DNA of 64,000 nucleotides from JBCBGF01 sp039193455 (GCA_039193455.1 JBCCWO010000006.1:62001-126000), one strand, 5' to 3'. Positions 53,172 through 62,399 are shown, counted from the first letter of the stretch. Notes: generated by a model from the sequence alone, not told the origin. A program made the numbers and translations.

Positions 53172-54173
53172 ATGAAAGTCGCGCTTTTTGGCGCCGGTCG
53201 GATCGGAAAGGTCCACGCGGCGTCTATCCGGATGGACCCCAGATCCGAACTGGTTTCTGTGACCGATGTCATGACAGAAGCTGCCGAAGCATTGGCCGAG
53301 GAACACCACATTGCTGTTGGCAGCGCGGACGACATCTTCGCCGACCCAACGATTGACGCCATTCTCATTGCCTCTTCGACGAACACCCATGCAGATCTGA
53401 TCGAGGCGGGCGTAAAGGCAGGCAAGGCGATCTTCTGCGAGAAGCCGATCGACCTGGATCTCGCGCGCGCGCATGCGGTGCGCAAGATTGCCAAGGGCCA
53501 TGACAAACCAGTGATGATGGGCTTCAACCGGCGCTTCGACCCCAGCTTTGCAGCCTTGAAGACAGCGCTGGACGCCGGTGACGTGGGCCAAGGGCACCTG
53601 TTGTCCGTCACATCCTACGATCCAGCGCCGCCCCCGGTGAGCTACATCAAGGTGTCCGGCGGGCTCTATCGCGACATGATGATCCACGACTTCGATATCT
53701 GCGCCTTCCTGTTCGGCATGCCGAAATCGGTCATGGCGCATGGATCATGCCTGATCGATCCGGATATCGGCGCTGCTGGTGACATCGACACAGCCGTGGT
53801 GGTTCTGACCTACGAAGACGGGCGACTGGCCACGATCCGAAACTCGCGCCGGGCGCCCTATGGATACGATCAACGGGTCGAAGTGCTGGGATCAAAAGGC
53901 GCTTTGGCCGTCGAGAATGAGATTCAGAACAAGGTTGTGAAGGCAACATCCGACGGGGTCGTCTCCGCCAAACCCGTACATTTCTTTCTCGAACGCTACA
54001 TGCGCGCCTATGCCATAGAGTGGTCGGCCTTTGTGGACGCATGCGTCGATGGCAAGCCCGTGCCAGCAACGGTTCAGGATGGCGTGAACGCACTGGCGCT
54101 TGCAGAAGCCGCGAACAGATCGCTTGCGACAGGAAGCCCGGTAGAGGTTACCAAAGACCTAACCGGAGGCTGA
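53172..54173 (+). CDS. Gfo/Idh/MocA oxidoreductase, inositol 2-dehydrogenase-like
   Basis: 333 residues from the ATG at 53172 (GGGAGGAACACG upstream). Rossmann start VALFGAGRIGKVHAASI, the family's EKPIDLDL with the catalytic Lys, GFNRRFDPSF, and GGLYRDMMIHDFDI with the Asp-x3-His pair of inositol dehydrogenases. Length equals IolG. Probably oxidises myo-inositol or another cyclitol at one hydroxyl. The other iol genes (iolB, C, D, E) are not in this window. Confidence 0.87.
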   Translation: MKVALFGAGRIGKVHAASIRMDPRSELVSVTDVMTEAAEALAEEHHIAVGSADDIFADPTIDAILIASSTNTHADLIEAGVKAGKAIFCEKPIDLDLARAHAVRKIAKGHDKPVMMGFNRRFDPSFAALKTALDAGDVGQGHLLSVTSYDPAPPPVSYIKVSGGLYRDMMIHDFDICAFLFGMPKSVMAHGSCLIDPDIGAAGDIDTAVVVLTYEDGRLATIRNSRRAPYGYDQRVEVLGSKGALAVENEIQNKVVKATSDGVVSAKPVHFFLERYMRAYAIEWSAFVDACVDGKPVPATVQDGVNALALAEAANRSLATGSPVEVTKDLTGG

Positions 54174-54306
54174 GCGCCCAAATGCGCTAACGCCAAGCGC
54201 ACCCTTCGAAAAAAGCGGCGGCGACGGGTCCATAACGTTTGCTTCCAGGGCTCCCGCTTCTATGTCCCCGGATAACATCAGGACATCGAAAAACGAGGGG
54301 AAAGCT

Positions 54307-55530
54307 GTGCCCGACAACAGCTTGCGCGGCGGTTGGCGTTCGTCCATCGCGTCCATGCTACGGAACCGAAACTTCGTCGCTTTGCTTTCGGCAAACACCA
54401 TTCTCGGCGCCGCGTTTCCCATCCAGCTCATCCTTGGTGGGCTAACTGGGCTTATGCTGGCGCCAAGCCCCGGTCTGGCGACACTTCCAGCGTCGGTTCA
54501 GACCCTTGCGGGGTTGGTCGCCGCAGCCCCGTTCTCATTGCTAATGGGGCGCCTCGGACGGCGCGCCGGGTTTGCAATTGGGGCGCTTATGACGCTGTTT
54601 GGCGCCCTGGCCGCGACGCAGGCGCTGTATTCGGGGAATTTCGCGCTTCTCTGCCTCGCGCATTTCCTGATGGGCGCGGGGTGGGCCTCGTTCCAATACT
54701 TTCGATTTGCCGCAGGCGAAGTTGTGGATACGTCCCTGCGGCCTGTTGCAATCTCATTGATGCTGACGTCGCTATTGATTGCCGCAATCGTGGGGCCGCA
54801 ACTCTTCATCGGAGCAAAGGACGCTCTCGCCCCGATCCCCTTCGCCGGAGCCTACGCCGCGATCGCAGTGGTTTCGGTGCTCGGGCTTATCCCTCTCGCA
54901 GCCGTCCGAATGCCGGTACCCGCACAGGCTGCAACCGGCACCGGCGGCGCAAGGTTTGCCGTTCTTGCCGCGCTGCGCCGCCGCCCCGTTAAGCGCGCGG
55001 TCGGAATTGCGGCCGCATCGCAGGGCATCATGGTGTTCCTTATGGTGCCGACGCCCATTGCCATGATCGCCTGTGGGTCCAGCGAAGACACCGCCAGCGA
55101 TGTGATCCGCTGGCATATCGTGGCAATGTTTGCGCCAAGCTTCTTTACCGGTTTTCTGATCCAACGGTTCGGTGCAAACAGCATTGCGATGTGCGGTCTT
55201 GTATCGATTGTCGCCGCGGCCGGTGCCGCCGCTCTGGGCATCTCGGCACTGCACTTCTACGGCTCTTTGATCATCCTCGGGCTCGGCTGGAACTTTAGCT
55301 TCATCGGCGCCACCACACTACTCGCTGCAGCCGTGTCCGAGGACGAAAAAGCCGCGGTGCAGGGCGCCAACGATACGATCATCGCACTTGTGTCCACAGT
55401 CTGCGCCTTTGCCGCGGGGTTTGTCTTCTCGGGTCTGGGATGGGCGGTCCTTGCGACACTCTCAGGTGGGATCGTGCTGCTGGTTCTCGCCGCCCTGGCC
55501 TTTGATCGTGGCCCAGTGGCGGAGGCCTAG
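54307..55530 (+). CDS. Major facilitator superfamily transporter
   Basis: 407 residues from the GTG at 54307, preceded by GAGGGGAAAGCT; an ATG at 54262 would add 15 polar residues. Twelve predicted helices, with an MFS-type loop after helix 2 (LLMGRLGRRAGFAIGALMTL). The pattern resembles exporters of the YfkF or NreB kind, but no substrate can be given. Convergent with the SLC13 gene. Confidence 0.8.
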   Translation: MPDNSLRGGWRSSIASMLRNRNFVALLSANTILGAAFPIQLILGGLTGLMLAPSPGLATLPASVQTLAGLVAAAPFSLLMGRLGRRAGFAIGALMTLFGALAATQALYSGNFALLCLAHFLMGAGWASFQYFRFAAGEVVDTSLRPVAISLMLTSLLIAAIVGPQLFIGAKDALAPIPFAGAYAAIAVVSVLGLIPLAAVRMPVPAQAATGTGGARFAVLAALRRRPVKRAVGIAAASQGIMVFLMVPTPIAMIACGSSEDTASDVIRWHIVAMFAPSFFTGFLIQRFGANSIAMCGLVSIVAAAGAAALGISALHFYGSLIILGLGWNFSFIGATTLLAAAVSEDEKAAVQGANDTIIALVSTVCAFAAGFVFSGLGWAVLATLSGGIVLLVLAALAFDRGPVAEA

Positions 55531-55584
55531 GCAACGATCAATGCGCAACCCGCTTTGCGCCAATTGGATACGACCACGACCGGA

Positions 55585-57465
55585 TCAGAAGACGACATTC
55601 ATCATTACAAGAGACACTACCAGGAACAGAACGGTCATCACACCACCACTCTTCATGAAGTCGGTCACCCGATATCCCGCGGGCCCCATGATCAGCGCAT
55701 TGACCTGATGGGTTGGGATAAGAAATGAATTCGAGGTGGAAATCGCCACAGTCAGGGCAAATATCGCGGGGTCACCACCCGCCGCTAAGGCGATGGAGAC
55801 GGCGAGCGGAACAAGCAGAACGGTGGCACCGACGTTCGACATCACCAGTGTAAAGACGGTCGCAAGAACGGCAACGCCCGCTTGCAACCCCCAGATGGGC
55901 CATCCGTTCAGCAGGGTCAGGATCTGCTCGGCGATCCAGGCCGCCGTGCCGGTGTTTTGGACAGCCTGCCCCAGCGGAATGAGGCTTGCGAGAAGAAAGA
56001 CGGTTTGCCAGCTGACGGCCTCATAGGCCTCGTCAATGCGAAGGACGTTCGTCGCAATCATTCCGCCAGCGCCCACCAGCAAGGCGAGCGACAGTCTGAG
56101 ATCCGAAAAAAGGATAAGTCCCACCGAGAGGACAAAGAAGACCAACGCCCAGATCACCTTGTTCGGGCGCAGCTCTTCCATCGGGAAGTCGCTGGTCACG
56201 ACAACGAAATCACGATCCTTGGTCAGCCGCGCAAGACCGGTCCAGGTGGTGAAGGCGACAAGCGTATCCCCCGCGCGAAAGGGCTCCTGACCGATGTTGG
56301 TGGCCTTGTGTTCGTCGGTCTCCACCAAGCTCAGCGTTTCGCCGCCGCGGTGGATCGCCAGGAGGCCCAAGCCGTAGGTCTTGCGCATCACGACGTCGCG
56401 GGCCGTCTTGCCGATCAGGTTGCTGTCGGGGGGGATAACAATCTCGGCCACGCCGGACACGGTCGGGGCATACGCTTCGGCAAAGATGTCGAGCTCTGGC
56501 AGAACCTCCAGCCCATAGTCATTCGCAATCTGCTGGATCACCTTGCGGCGCCCGAGGATCGCCAACCGGCACGGATCCTCCACCTGCGTCGACAGAACGG
56601 GCGTAAACCACCTCTGCCCCCGGTGATAGGACCCTATGATGTAGAGATTGTGCGCCAGCATGATGTCCGAAAACGTCTGCCCCCGCAGAATGGAGCCTTC
56701 CGGGACAACGACTTCGACCAGATCCGATTTGAGCCCATAGATCTTTTTGAGGTAATCGCGCACGGACTGGCGGCTGCTGATGTCCTCTTTCGTCCCGCGG
56801 TTGGGGAGCACCCAACGCCCGAGAAGAACAAAGTAGAGTATGCCTGTTGCCAGCAAGCACGCCCCCACTGGCGTGACCGAGAACAGCGAGAACGTCGTCA
56901 TCTGTTGATCGCTTGGCAGCGTGGTGTTCGCCGTCTGGATCAGGTCGTTGAGCAGGATAAGGGGCGAGGATCCGACCATCGTGATGGTGCCGCCCAGGAT
57001 CGCGCAAAACCCCATGGGCATCAGCATGCGGCTCAGCGGCAAACCCGTTCGCACAGAGATGCGGCTGACCACGGGGAGAAAGAGCGCGGCGGCGCCCACA
57101 TTCTGCATAAAGCTCGAGATGACGCCGACGGTGCCGGAGATGATTGGCACGATTCGAACCTCGGTTTTGCCGCCATACTTCAGGATTGCCGCCGCGACCT
57201 TGCTCATCAGACCCGTCCTGTCGAGCCCCGCCCCGATGATCATCACCGCAATGATTGAGATGACGGCGTTCGATGCGAACCCTTCGAACAGGCGATTGGG
57301 ATCGGCGAGTTTTTCAAGACCCGGAAATTGCGACAGGATCCCAAGCGAGACCATCACGAGAATGGCCGTGAAATCGATTCTGAAAAACTCGGTGACAAAA
57401 AGCAGTACGGTCGCTGCAAGGATGGCCAGAACGACCATCATGTCAAAAGTCAGCTCAATCGGCAT
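55585..57465 (-). CDS. SLC13-family permease with two RCK_C (TrkA-C) domains
   Basis: 626 residues. Two membrane halves (residues 1-215 and 410-626) with CitT/DASS-type motifs: MQNVGAAALFLPVVSRISVRTGLPLSRMLMPMGFCAILGGTITMVGSSPLIL and, near the end, MSNVGATVLLVPLAVSIALAAGGDPAIFALTVAISTSNSFLIPTHQVNALIMGPAGY. Between them are two RCK_C domains (about 235-305 and 320-405). Transports an anion such as sulfate, sulfonate or dicarboxylate with Na+; members of this two-RCK_C type are often annotated as sulfate permeases. Confidence 0.88.
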   Translation of the reverse strand: MPIELTFDMMVVLAILAATVLLFVTEFFRIDFTAILVMVSLGILSQFPGLEKLADPNRLFEGFASNAVISIIAVMIIGAGLDRTGLMSKVAAAILKYGGKTEVRIVPIISGTVGVISSFMQNVGAAALFLPVVSRISVRTGLPLSRMLMPMGFCAILGGTITMVGSSPLILLNDLIQTANTTLPSDQQMTTFSLFSVTPVGACLLATGILYFVLLGRWVLPNRGTKEDISSRQSVRDYLKKIYGLKSDLVEVVVPEGSILRGQTFSDIMLAHNLYIIGSYHRGQRWFTPVLSTQVEDPCRLAILGRRKVIQQIANDYGLEVLPELDIFAEAYAPTVSGVAEIVIPPDSNLIGKTARDVVMRKTYGLGLLAIHRGGETLSLVETDEHKATNIGQEPFRAGDTLVAFTTWTGLARLTKDRDFVVVTSDFPMEELRPNKVIWALVFFVLSVGLILFSDLRLSLALLVGAGGMIATNVLRIDEAYEAVSWQTVFLLASLIPLGQAVQNTGTAAWIAEQILTLLNGWPIWGLQAGVAVLATVFTLVMSNVGATVLLVPLAVSIALAAGGDPAIFALTVAISTSNSFLIPTHQVNALIMGPAGYRVTDFMKSGGVMTVLFLVVSLVMMNVVF

Positions 57466-57841
57466 GCGCCCCCCCTTGGCACCCAGCCTATACCGAGGGC
57501 GCCCGACGCGCGAGCCCGGGAGTCTTGTTATCGCTAGGCGCCGTCCAACTCTTTGGTCGGCAGGAGGAAATCCTTCAAGGTAGGAGCATTGGTTGTCTGA
57601 TCGGCAAACCTAATGTGACTGGTGATTCAGCAGCTACATTGCATTACCGGGCGCGCCGCCATTGGTTTGGATGCTGCGGTCGGGGCTCGAGTTGCCGACG
57701 CCCGCCCCGCTGCTCAATTTCAACGGCGGCACACTCCCGGATTGCGAACAAAACGGACGATTCTTGTGCCGCAGTTGTATCTCAGGCGCGACAGTAGTGA
57801 GACGTGCCGCTCTCCGTCGCAAAAAATCACACTCTCCCCCG
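57466..57841. other. Intergenic region between SLC13 gene and SIR2-like gene
   Basis: 376 bases with no gene I can support. It should hold the SLC13 promoter (minus strand) and the 3' end of the nif-associated block. Several overlapping short frames (about 57525-57873) exist on both strands but match nothing I recognise; the region could include eroded sequence from the same rearrangement that joined the nif block to alg genes. Confidence 0.4.
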
Positions 57842-58675
57842 CTAGCCCTCCGGCACGGTGAGCAAGTCCGCAACAGCCGCGGTGGGAAGATCCAGGCGTT
57901 CTATCGCAAGCTCGTCAAGGAACTTAGACTCCATGCGCGTGATGGGATCTTGGAGCAACGCGATATGGCCAGACGCGGACCTTTTCGCGATCTGGCGCGC
58001 GAAGGTGCGAAGCATTTGATCGTCAAACCTGCAGCCGATGAAGAGCAACGGCTTTCCTGTGCGCCGCGCCTGCACCTCATCTGGGATCGGGCGTTGAATG
58101 TCGATCTCGGTGAGCACCTCGACATAGTCGCTGTCAGACATGAGGTATGATGACCCTGCTTTGCCCCGGCCGTGGGGCTTGTAAACAAGCGTTTTCCAGC
58201 TGGGGTCGACGCCGTCGACCTCATCCCCGTCGGCGGCGTAGGCGCGCGTGAAAATGTCGATCCATTCGCCGTTGCGGCTGACGCCTTGCACGAGGCCCCA
58301 CTCCTTCGTCGCCCGTCCGATCGCGCGCAATAGTCCGTCATCATACCAGCTGTCTACGATCATTGGCGGACGGGCGCGGGCCAGCCAATCGTGGATCGGG
58401 TTCGGACCGGTGGGACCGTTCTCGAAGGCTTTGTTTACAATGGCGTCAAGCGTTGCGCGAAACTTGCGGCTTTCGACGTATTGCGCAACGGCCCACAGGT
58501 TTCCAGAGGCACGCCGTGGCGCGCGCACCTCGGCTTCGATCAGCGCGCAGAGGGCTTCGGGCGTCGTTGGGGCATCGCCACCGGACAGGGCCGCGACGCC
58601 GGGGCCCAGATAGGGAATGCGGGTGCCTGCAGCGACCTCGTTCATGGCGTGTTCAAGCTGGTCAAGCGCGGTCAT
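57842..58675 (-). CDS. SIR2-like protein of the nif-associated block
   Basis: 277 residues from the ATG at 58675, with GGAGGAGG upstream. The N-terminal GTRIPYLGPGVAAL resembles the first nucleotide-binding loop of SIR2 domains, and PLLFIGCRFDDQMLRTFARQIAKRS matches the later SIR2_2-type strand and helix. Related SIR2-like genes occur in nif clusters next to nifT and nifZ; the role is not known. It begins one base after the nifT stop, so it belongs to the same transcript. Confidence 0.75.
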   Translation of the reverse strand: MTALDQLEHAMNEVAAGTRIPYLGPGVAALSGGDAPTTPEALCALIEAEVRAPRRASGNLWAVAQYVESRKFRATLDAIVNKAFENGPTGPNPIHDWLARARPPMIVDSWYDDGLLRAIGRATKEWGLVQGVSRNGEWIDIFTRAYAADGDEVDGVDPSWKTLVYKPHGRGKAGSSYLMSDSDYVEVLTEIDIQRPIPDEVQARRTGKPLLFIGCRFDDQMLRTFARQIAKRSASGHIALLQDPITRMESKFLDELAIERLDLPTAAVADLLTVPEG

Positions 58676-58676
58676 G

Positions 58677-58895
58677 TCAGTCCTCCTCCGCTGTCGCGAT
58701 GCGGCGGGCATCGACCGTTATGGGCAGGCGCGGGGCTTCGTCGAAGCTGGGCATGTCAAAGACCTAACCATTGGAAAGCCTGGCCCAGCCACCCCAAAGC
58801 GTCGGGGTTTCTTGCTCGACGATCATTTCCTCGAGGTCTTTCTTGGGCACATAGGCCTCAAGCCCCTTGGGCGTTTCGCGGATCATGACCTTCAT
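58677..58895 (-). pseudogene. nifT: nifT/fixU interrupted by an in-frame TAG
   Basis: The frame from the ATG at 58895 reads MKVMIRETPKGLEAYVPKKD, continues with LEEMIVEQETPTLWGGWARLSNG, then has TAG at codon 44 (58766-58764), and continues in the same frame with VFDMPSFDEAPRLPITVDARRIA to a TGA at 58677. Both halves are clearly NifT, so one substitution (probably TGG to TAG) breaks the 72-residue protein. The start overlaps the nifZ stop (ATGA). NifT is dispensable for nitrogen fixation in several hosts, so loss is tolerated. Confidence 0.85.
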
Positions 58896-59236
58896 GGCGC
58901 GGCCTCCTGTGGTTGGCGGGTGACGATATGGGATTGCAGGACCGTGCCGGAGCCATCCGTGCTGCGGGGTACGGCAACGGAAAGCTCAAGCTCGCGCTCG
59001 CGCATTCCGACGATGCTGTCGCGGCCCTCGAAATCGACGGCGTAGATGTAGAATTGCTGTAAAAAGACCCCGATGTCGCGGACATACCCGACATCGCCCT
59101 TCTTCACGACGGTCTCGCCGATCTCTTTGCCGGCCATGGTGCCGTCGTTCTTGATGTTCTTCTTCGAGATGACCTTATCGCCGGGCTCATAGGCCGGGTC
59201 GCGGTACACCTCGATCTCGCGGTCGTCTGTGGACAT
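58892..59236 (-). CDS. nifZ: NifZ family protein
   Basis: 114 residues from the ATG at 59236 with GGAGG upstream; a longer frame to 59425 lies inside the next gene. The NifZ core is present: YRDPAYEPGDKVISKKNIKNDGTMAGKEIGETVVKKGDVGYVRDIGVFLQQFYIYAVDF. NifZ assists maturation of the nitrogenase MoFe protein P-cluster. Neighbours are nifT and the LRV Fe-S gene, the usual nif arrangement. Confidence 0.88.
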   Translation of the reverse strand: MSTDDREIEVYRDPAYEPGDKVISKKNIKNDGTMAGKEIGETVVKKGDVGYVRDIGVFLQQFYIYAVDFEGRDSIVGMRERELELSVAVPRSTDGSGTVLQSHIVTRQPQEAAP

Positions 59237-59240
59237 GGGG

Positions 59241-59984
59241 TCAAGCCTCCTTTTCAAGCTCTGCGAGCCGCGAGGCGGCGGTTTCGCGGATGATGTCTTC
59301 GGGGTCGTCGAGCAGTTGGGCCAGATCCTCGGGCGCGCCGGTTTCGGCCACCACGTGGCGCACCCGCATGTCGTCGTCCGCTGCAAAAAGCGATGGCCGA
59401 CGCTGGGCGGCCTCGCGTCGGACAAGAGGGTCGGGATCGGCCCAGAACCTGTCGAGCCATGCGGTGCCGAGACGGCGGGCGACGATGCGGCGGATCTCGG
59501 GGTCTGCGTCCGGGATCATCACGGGCAGCAGGCCTGGTTCCGCCCGGCGCGCCACAATGGAACGGACGTAGCTGTCTTCGTCCTCGGTCATTGCGATCAA
59601 CCCATCGGCGGGGAGCCTGTAGGCCACGGCAATGCGGACGCGCCGGTCGGGATCCTTGATCTTGCGTTCCGCATGGGCGCCCGGCAGCCGCAGGATCGCC
59701 ATCGCGCGCACGCCCGCATCCTCATCGTTGAGCAGCCGTGGCAGGCGAAAGACTGAGGCGACGCGGGCCGCGTTTGCGCGGGTTTCGAAATAGGGGTGCG
59801 TCAGGCACTCATCAGCCAAATCCCTGTTCAGCACAAAAAACCGTTCGATCCGTTTGGCATAGCGGTCATGAGCGCAGGACCACCCCAAGCCGCAGCGCCC
59901 CGGCCCAAGCCGCGCCTGAAACGCGCAGCCTGCGCAGTCCAGCACTGCGCCTTGCCAATCGACCGGGGCGGGGCCTTCTGGCAT
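59241..59984 (-). CDS. LRV (leucine-rich variant) [4Fe-4S] protein
   Basis: 247 residues from the ATG at 59984; the frame extended to 60251 overlaps the ferredoxin gene and is not used. The N-terminus has the Cys set of the LRV Fe-S domain (C17, C20, C31, C37 in LDCAGCAF and RCGLGWSC), followed by about eight LRV repeats (VRAMAILRLP, VRIAVAYRLP, VRSIVARRA, IRRIVARRLG, VRREAAQRRP, VRHVVAETG, IRETAASRL). The Azotobacter homologue is encoded in its nif region; function unknown. Four bases before nifZ. Confidence 0.88.
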   Translation of the reverse strand: MPEGPAPVDWQGAVLDCAGCAFQARLGPGRCGLGWSCAHDRYAKRIERFFVLNRDLADECLTHPYFETRANAARVASVFRLPRLLNDEDAGVRAMAILRLPGAHAERKIKDPDRRVRIAVAYRLPADGLIAMTEDEDSYVRSIVARRAEPGLLPVMIPDADPEIRRIVARRLGTAWLDRFWADPDPLVRREAAQRRPSLFAADDDMRVRHVVAETGAPEDLAQLLDDPEDIIRETAASRLAELEKEA

Positions 59985-59988
59985 TGCG

Positions 59989-60189
59989 TCAGGCCGGCAT
60001 CGGGATGCAGGTTTCCGGGACGGGGCAGACCTCGGCACATTGCGGAAGCTCGTAATGCCCTTTGCATTCGGTGCAGAGGTCGGGCGCGATGATGAATGTC
60101 TCGTTCTCGAAACTGATCGCCGCATTGGGACACTCGAACTCACACGCGCCGCAGACGGTGCAGTTTTCGTCGACAATCTGAAAGGACAT
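59989..60189 (-). CDS. nif-associated 2[4Fe-4S] ferredoxin
   Basis: 66 residues from the ATG at 60189 (GAGGAA upstream). First cluster CTVCGACEFECP; second CTECKGHYELPQCAEVCP, with the enlarged spacing between Cys pairs typical of FdxN-type ferredoxins found beside nifB. It would pass low-potential electrons to NifB or nitrogenase assembly. The stop lies four bases before the LRV start. The protein itself looks intact. Confidence 0.9.
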   Translation of the reverse strand: MSFQIVDENCTVCGACEFECPNAAISFENETFIIAPDLCTECKGHYELPQCAEVCPVPETCIPMPA

Positions 60190-60262
60190 GGGCAGTTCCT
60201 CGTCTGGTAAGCATGCGCGCGCACAGGGTTTCCCGGTGAGAGAGTGCGCATCGCGGGTGCCG

Positions 60263-61618
60263 TTACGCGGTTTCGGCTTCCACTGCCGGAAGACCCTTGC
60301 GATCGCGGTAAATGGCGGAAACGGCGGTTTCGATGTAATCGTAGGCGTAGTCCTGGATTGCCGTGATACCCGCCGCTTCAAGATCCTCACGCGGGCAGTC
60401 GCCGATTTTGGCCACCAGGATCGTATCGATGCCCTCGAGCGTCTTGATCACCAGATCGAGCTTGTCCTCTTCGCCATAGCCGCCGACGCAGTAGTTGTCG
60501 CACCGACGATGTGTGACGAACCGGACACCGTTGGTATCGACCTCAAAGACCTGAAACTCCGTTGCGTGACCGAAGTGCTGGTTGATCCGGCCACCGCCCT
60601 TGGTGGCCACGGCGATCAGCATCGCCCCCGCGTCCTTGGCCACCGATGTCTCCGTTTCGGCCTGTGCCTCCGCGGCCGCGGCGCGGCGGTCTTCGCGTTC
60701 CTTGGCGACCCACTCGCGGTAGCTTTCCCGCTTTGACGGATCGTAGGTCACCTCATCGGGCACCAGATCCATCGTGAATTCCTGACCGCGATCTTCGCCC
60801 AGAAGGCCAACAGCATCGGCGCGGCATTGCCGGCAGTGCTTCATCAAGTTGGCCCCACCGGCACAGGCATCTTGCAGCTTCTTCAACTCCGCTGCGGTTG
60901 GTCCGCGTTGCCCTTCGAGGCCAAAGACCGTCCCGTGTTCGGGGGCCGAGATCAGGGGCATGATGTTGTGCAAGAACGCACCGCGCTTCTTCACCTCTTT
61001 ATTGAACGCCAACAGGTGCTCGTCGTTGATCCCGGGGATCATCACGGAGTTCACCTTAACGAGAATCCCCCGCTCATGGAGCAGGTCGAGGCTTTCCATC
61101 TGGCGCTCATGCAGGATCTGGCTCGCTTCTAACCCGTGGCGGCGTTTGCGTTCGTAGAAGATCCACGGATAGATCTTGGTGCCGATTTCCGGCTCGATCA
61201 TGTTGATGGTGAGCGTCACGTGGTCGATGTTCATATCGAGCAAGTCGTCGACGTGATCCGGCAGCGCGAGGCCGTTGGTCGAGAGGCAGAGTTTAATGTC
61301 AGGAAGCTGTTCCTGCACGAGCTTGAACGTCTCTCGCGTCTTCTTCCAGTCATAGGCGCTGTCGCCCGGACCAGCGATGCCAAGCACCGAAAGCTGCGGG
61401 ATTTCATTGGCCACCGCGATGACCTTCCGCGCAGCTTTCTCGGGCGTCAGGCGTTCAGAGACAACGCCCGGACGGCTTTCATCTGCCCGCCACCACGCGT
61501 AAAAGACGGTCGATGCCAGCAGGATCAGCCAGTTCCGCGCGCCCCTCGACAGCGTGTAGTACGCGGCCAGGAAGACCGGCAGAAAGCCAAAGACAAACAT
61601 GGGCGTCGAGAAAACCAT
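60263..61618 (-). pseudogene. Chimeric gene: AlgI N-terminus fused in frame to truncated NifB
   Basis: The frame from the ATG at 61618 encodes 451 residues. Residues 1-44 are the start of an MBOAT alginate O-acetyltransferase (MVFSTPMFVFGFLPVFLAAYY and WLILLASTVFYAWWR). From ADESRPGVVSERLTPEKAA on, the protein is NifB: IAGPGDSAYDW, LCLSTNGLALPDHVDDL, HVTLTINMIEPEIG, CRQCRADA and the C-terminal NifX-like domain (GGGRINQHFGHATEFQVFEV). The NifB N-terminus, including the radical-SAM CxxxCxxC, is missing, so NifB-co synthesis should be impossible. The join is at about 61484-61490. The reading frame is open, and algF ends four bases upstream. Confidence 0.9.
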
Positions 61619-61622
61619 CGTC

Positions 61623-62207
61623 CTAGCCTTCGAGGTTCGGACAGAAACGGTTTTCGATAAGCGCGGCACCGTCCGGACGCGCGACAAAGGTAACATTCTG
61701 GCCGCGGCGCAGGCGGACGTCGAAAGTGCCCAGCGTGGTGTTTTCTTCCGCGACAACCATCAGCGTGGCGGCGACCGGATTCACAGCGCGTGCGCCGGCG
61801 GTGTCGGCGGCAACTGCGTCGATAACGCCGACATTCTGCTCCGCCAGCACAAGACGAACCGGCGCGTCGGTGAGGTTCAGAAGGGTCAACAGAACCTTCG
61901 TGCGATCCGCTCGCGCCGGCTCTTCGACCACCACGACATCGCCTGCGGCGTTGAGCGCAATCGTATAGTAGACGCCAGCCTCAGCGCCGTCGGTCAGAGA
62001 GGCGGACACCGGGTGGAAAACGTCGCCATCCGTTCCCGGGCGCGCGATGCCGAACACATCGGGCGCTTGACCCGCCGTGATCCAGCGCAGGAATGCCGCG
62101 TCCTCAGGCGGTGGGGCGGCATAAAGCTCGTTGTCCGCGGCCAGTGCGGCGTTTGCCGTCAGGACGATGCCAAGGGCGGCGATACTCGTTAACTTCGTAA
62201 GCGACAT
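61623..62207 (-). CDS. algF: AlgF-like alginate O-acetyltransferase periplasmic protein
   Basis: 194 residues from the ATG at 62207 (AAGGAGCCACC upstream), with a signal peptide (LTSIAALGIVLTANAALAA-D). The mature N-terminus NELYAAPPPEDAAFLRWI and the C-terminal beta-rich region (LRRGQNVTFVARPDG) fit AlgF, which takes part in acetylating alginate or a related exopolysaccharide with AlgI and AlgJ/X. Only the first 44 codons of the expected algI follow, and no algJ or algX is in the window, so this operon is broken. Confidence 0.75.
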   Translation of the reverse strand: MSLTKLTSIAALGIVLTANAALAADNELYAAPPPEDAAFLRWITAGQAPDVFGIARPGTDGDVFHPVSASLTDGAEAGVYYTIALNAAGDVVVVEEPARADRTKVLLTLLNLTDAPVRLVLAEQNVGVIDAVAADTAGARAVNPVAATLMVVAEENTTLGTFDVRLRRGQNVTFVARPDGAALIENRFCPNLEG

Positions 62208-62399
62208 TTGGTGGCTCCTTTTGAGAGCCTGATAAAGACCCGCCACCTCTTTTGGGGCGCTCGAAAGTATAGGTGTGGGTCTCTGAGGAATATGGTGGAC
62301 CTGAGACCCCGCACGAACCTTGCCAAGCCGATGGGATTCGCGGTCTTTGGTGCGCGAGCTATCATCGAATAACCGCGGCATCTGGAGCAACCAGCACGA

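Noticed and set aside
52208..53611. 467-codon version of the RpiR regulator
   Set aside because: Its first 191 codons are antisense to the divergent dehydrogenase gene; the ATG at 53038 with GGAG upstream fits the family start.
57525..57873. Overlapping short frames on both strands
   Set aside because: No start signal, no family resemblance and mutual overlap; left as non-coding.
61619..61756. Longer start for the AlgI::NifB frame, giving 497 codons
   Set aside because: The extension lies inside algF in another frame, whereas the ATG at 61618 begins the true AlgI N-terminus four bases after the algF stop.
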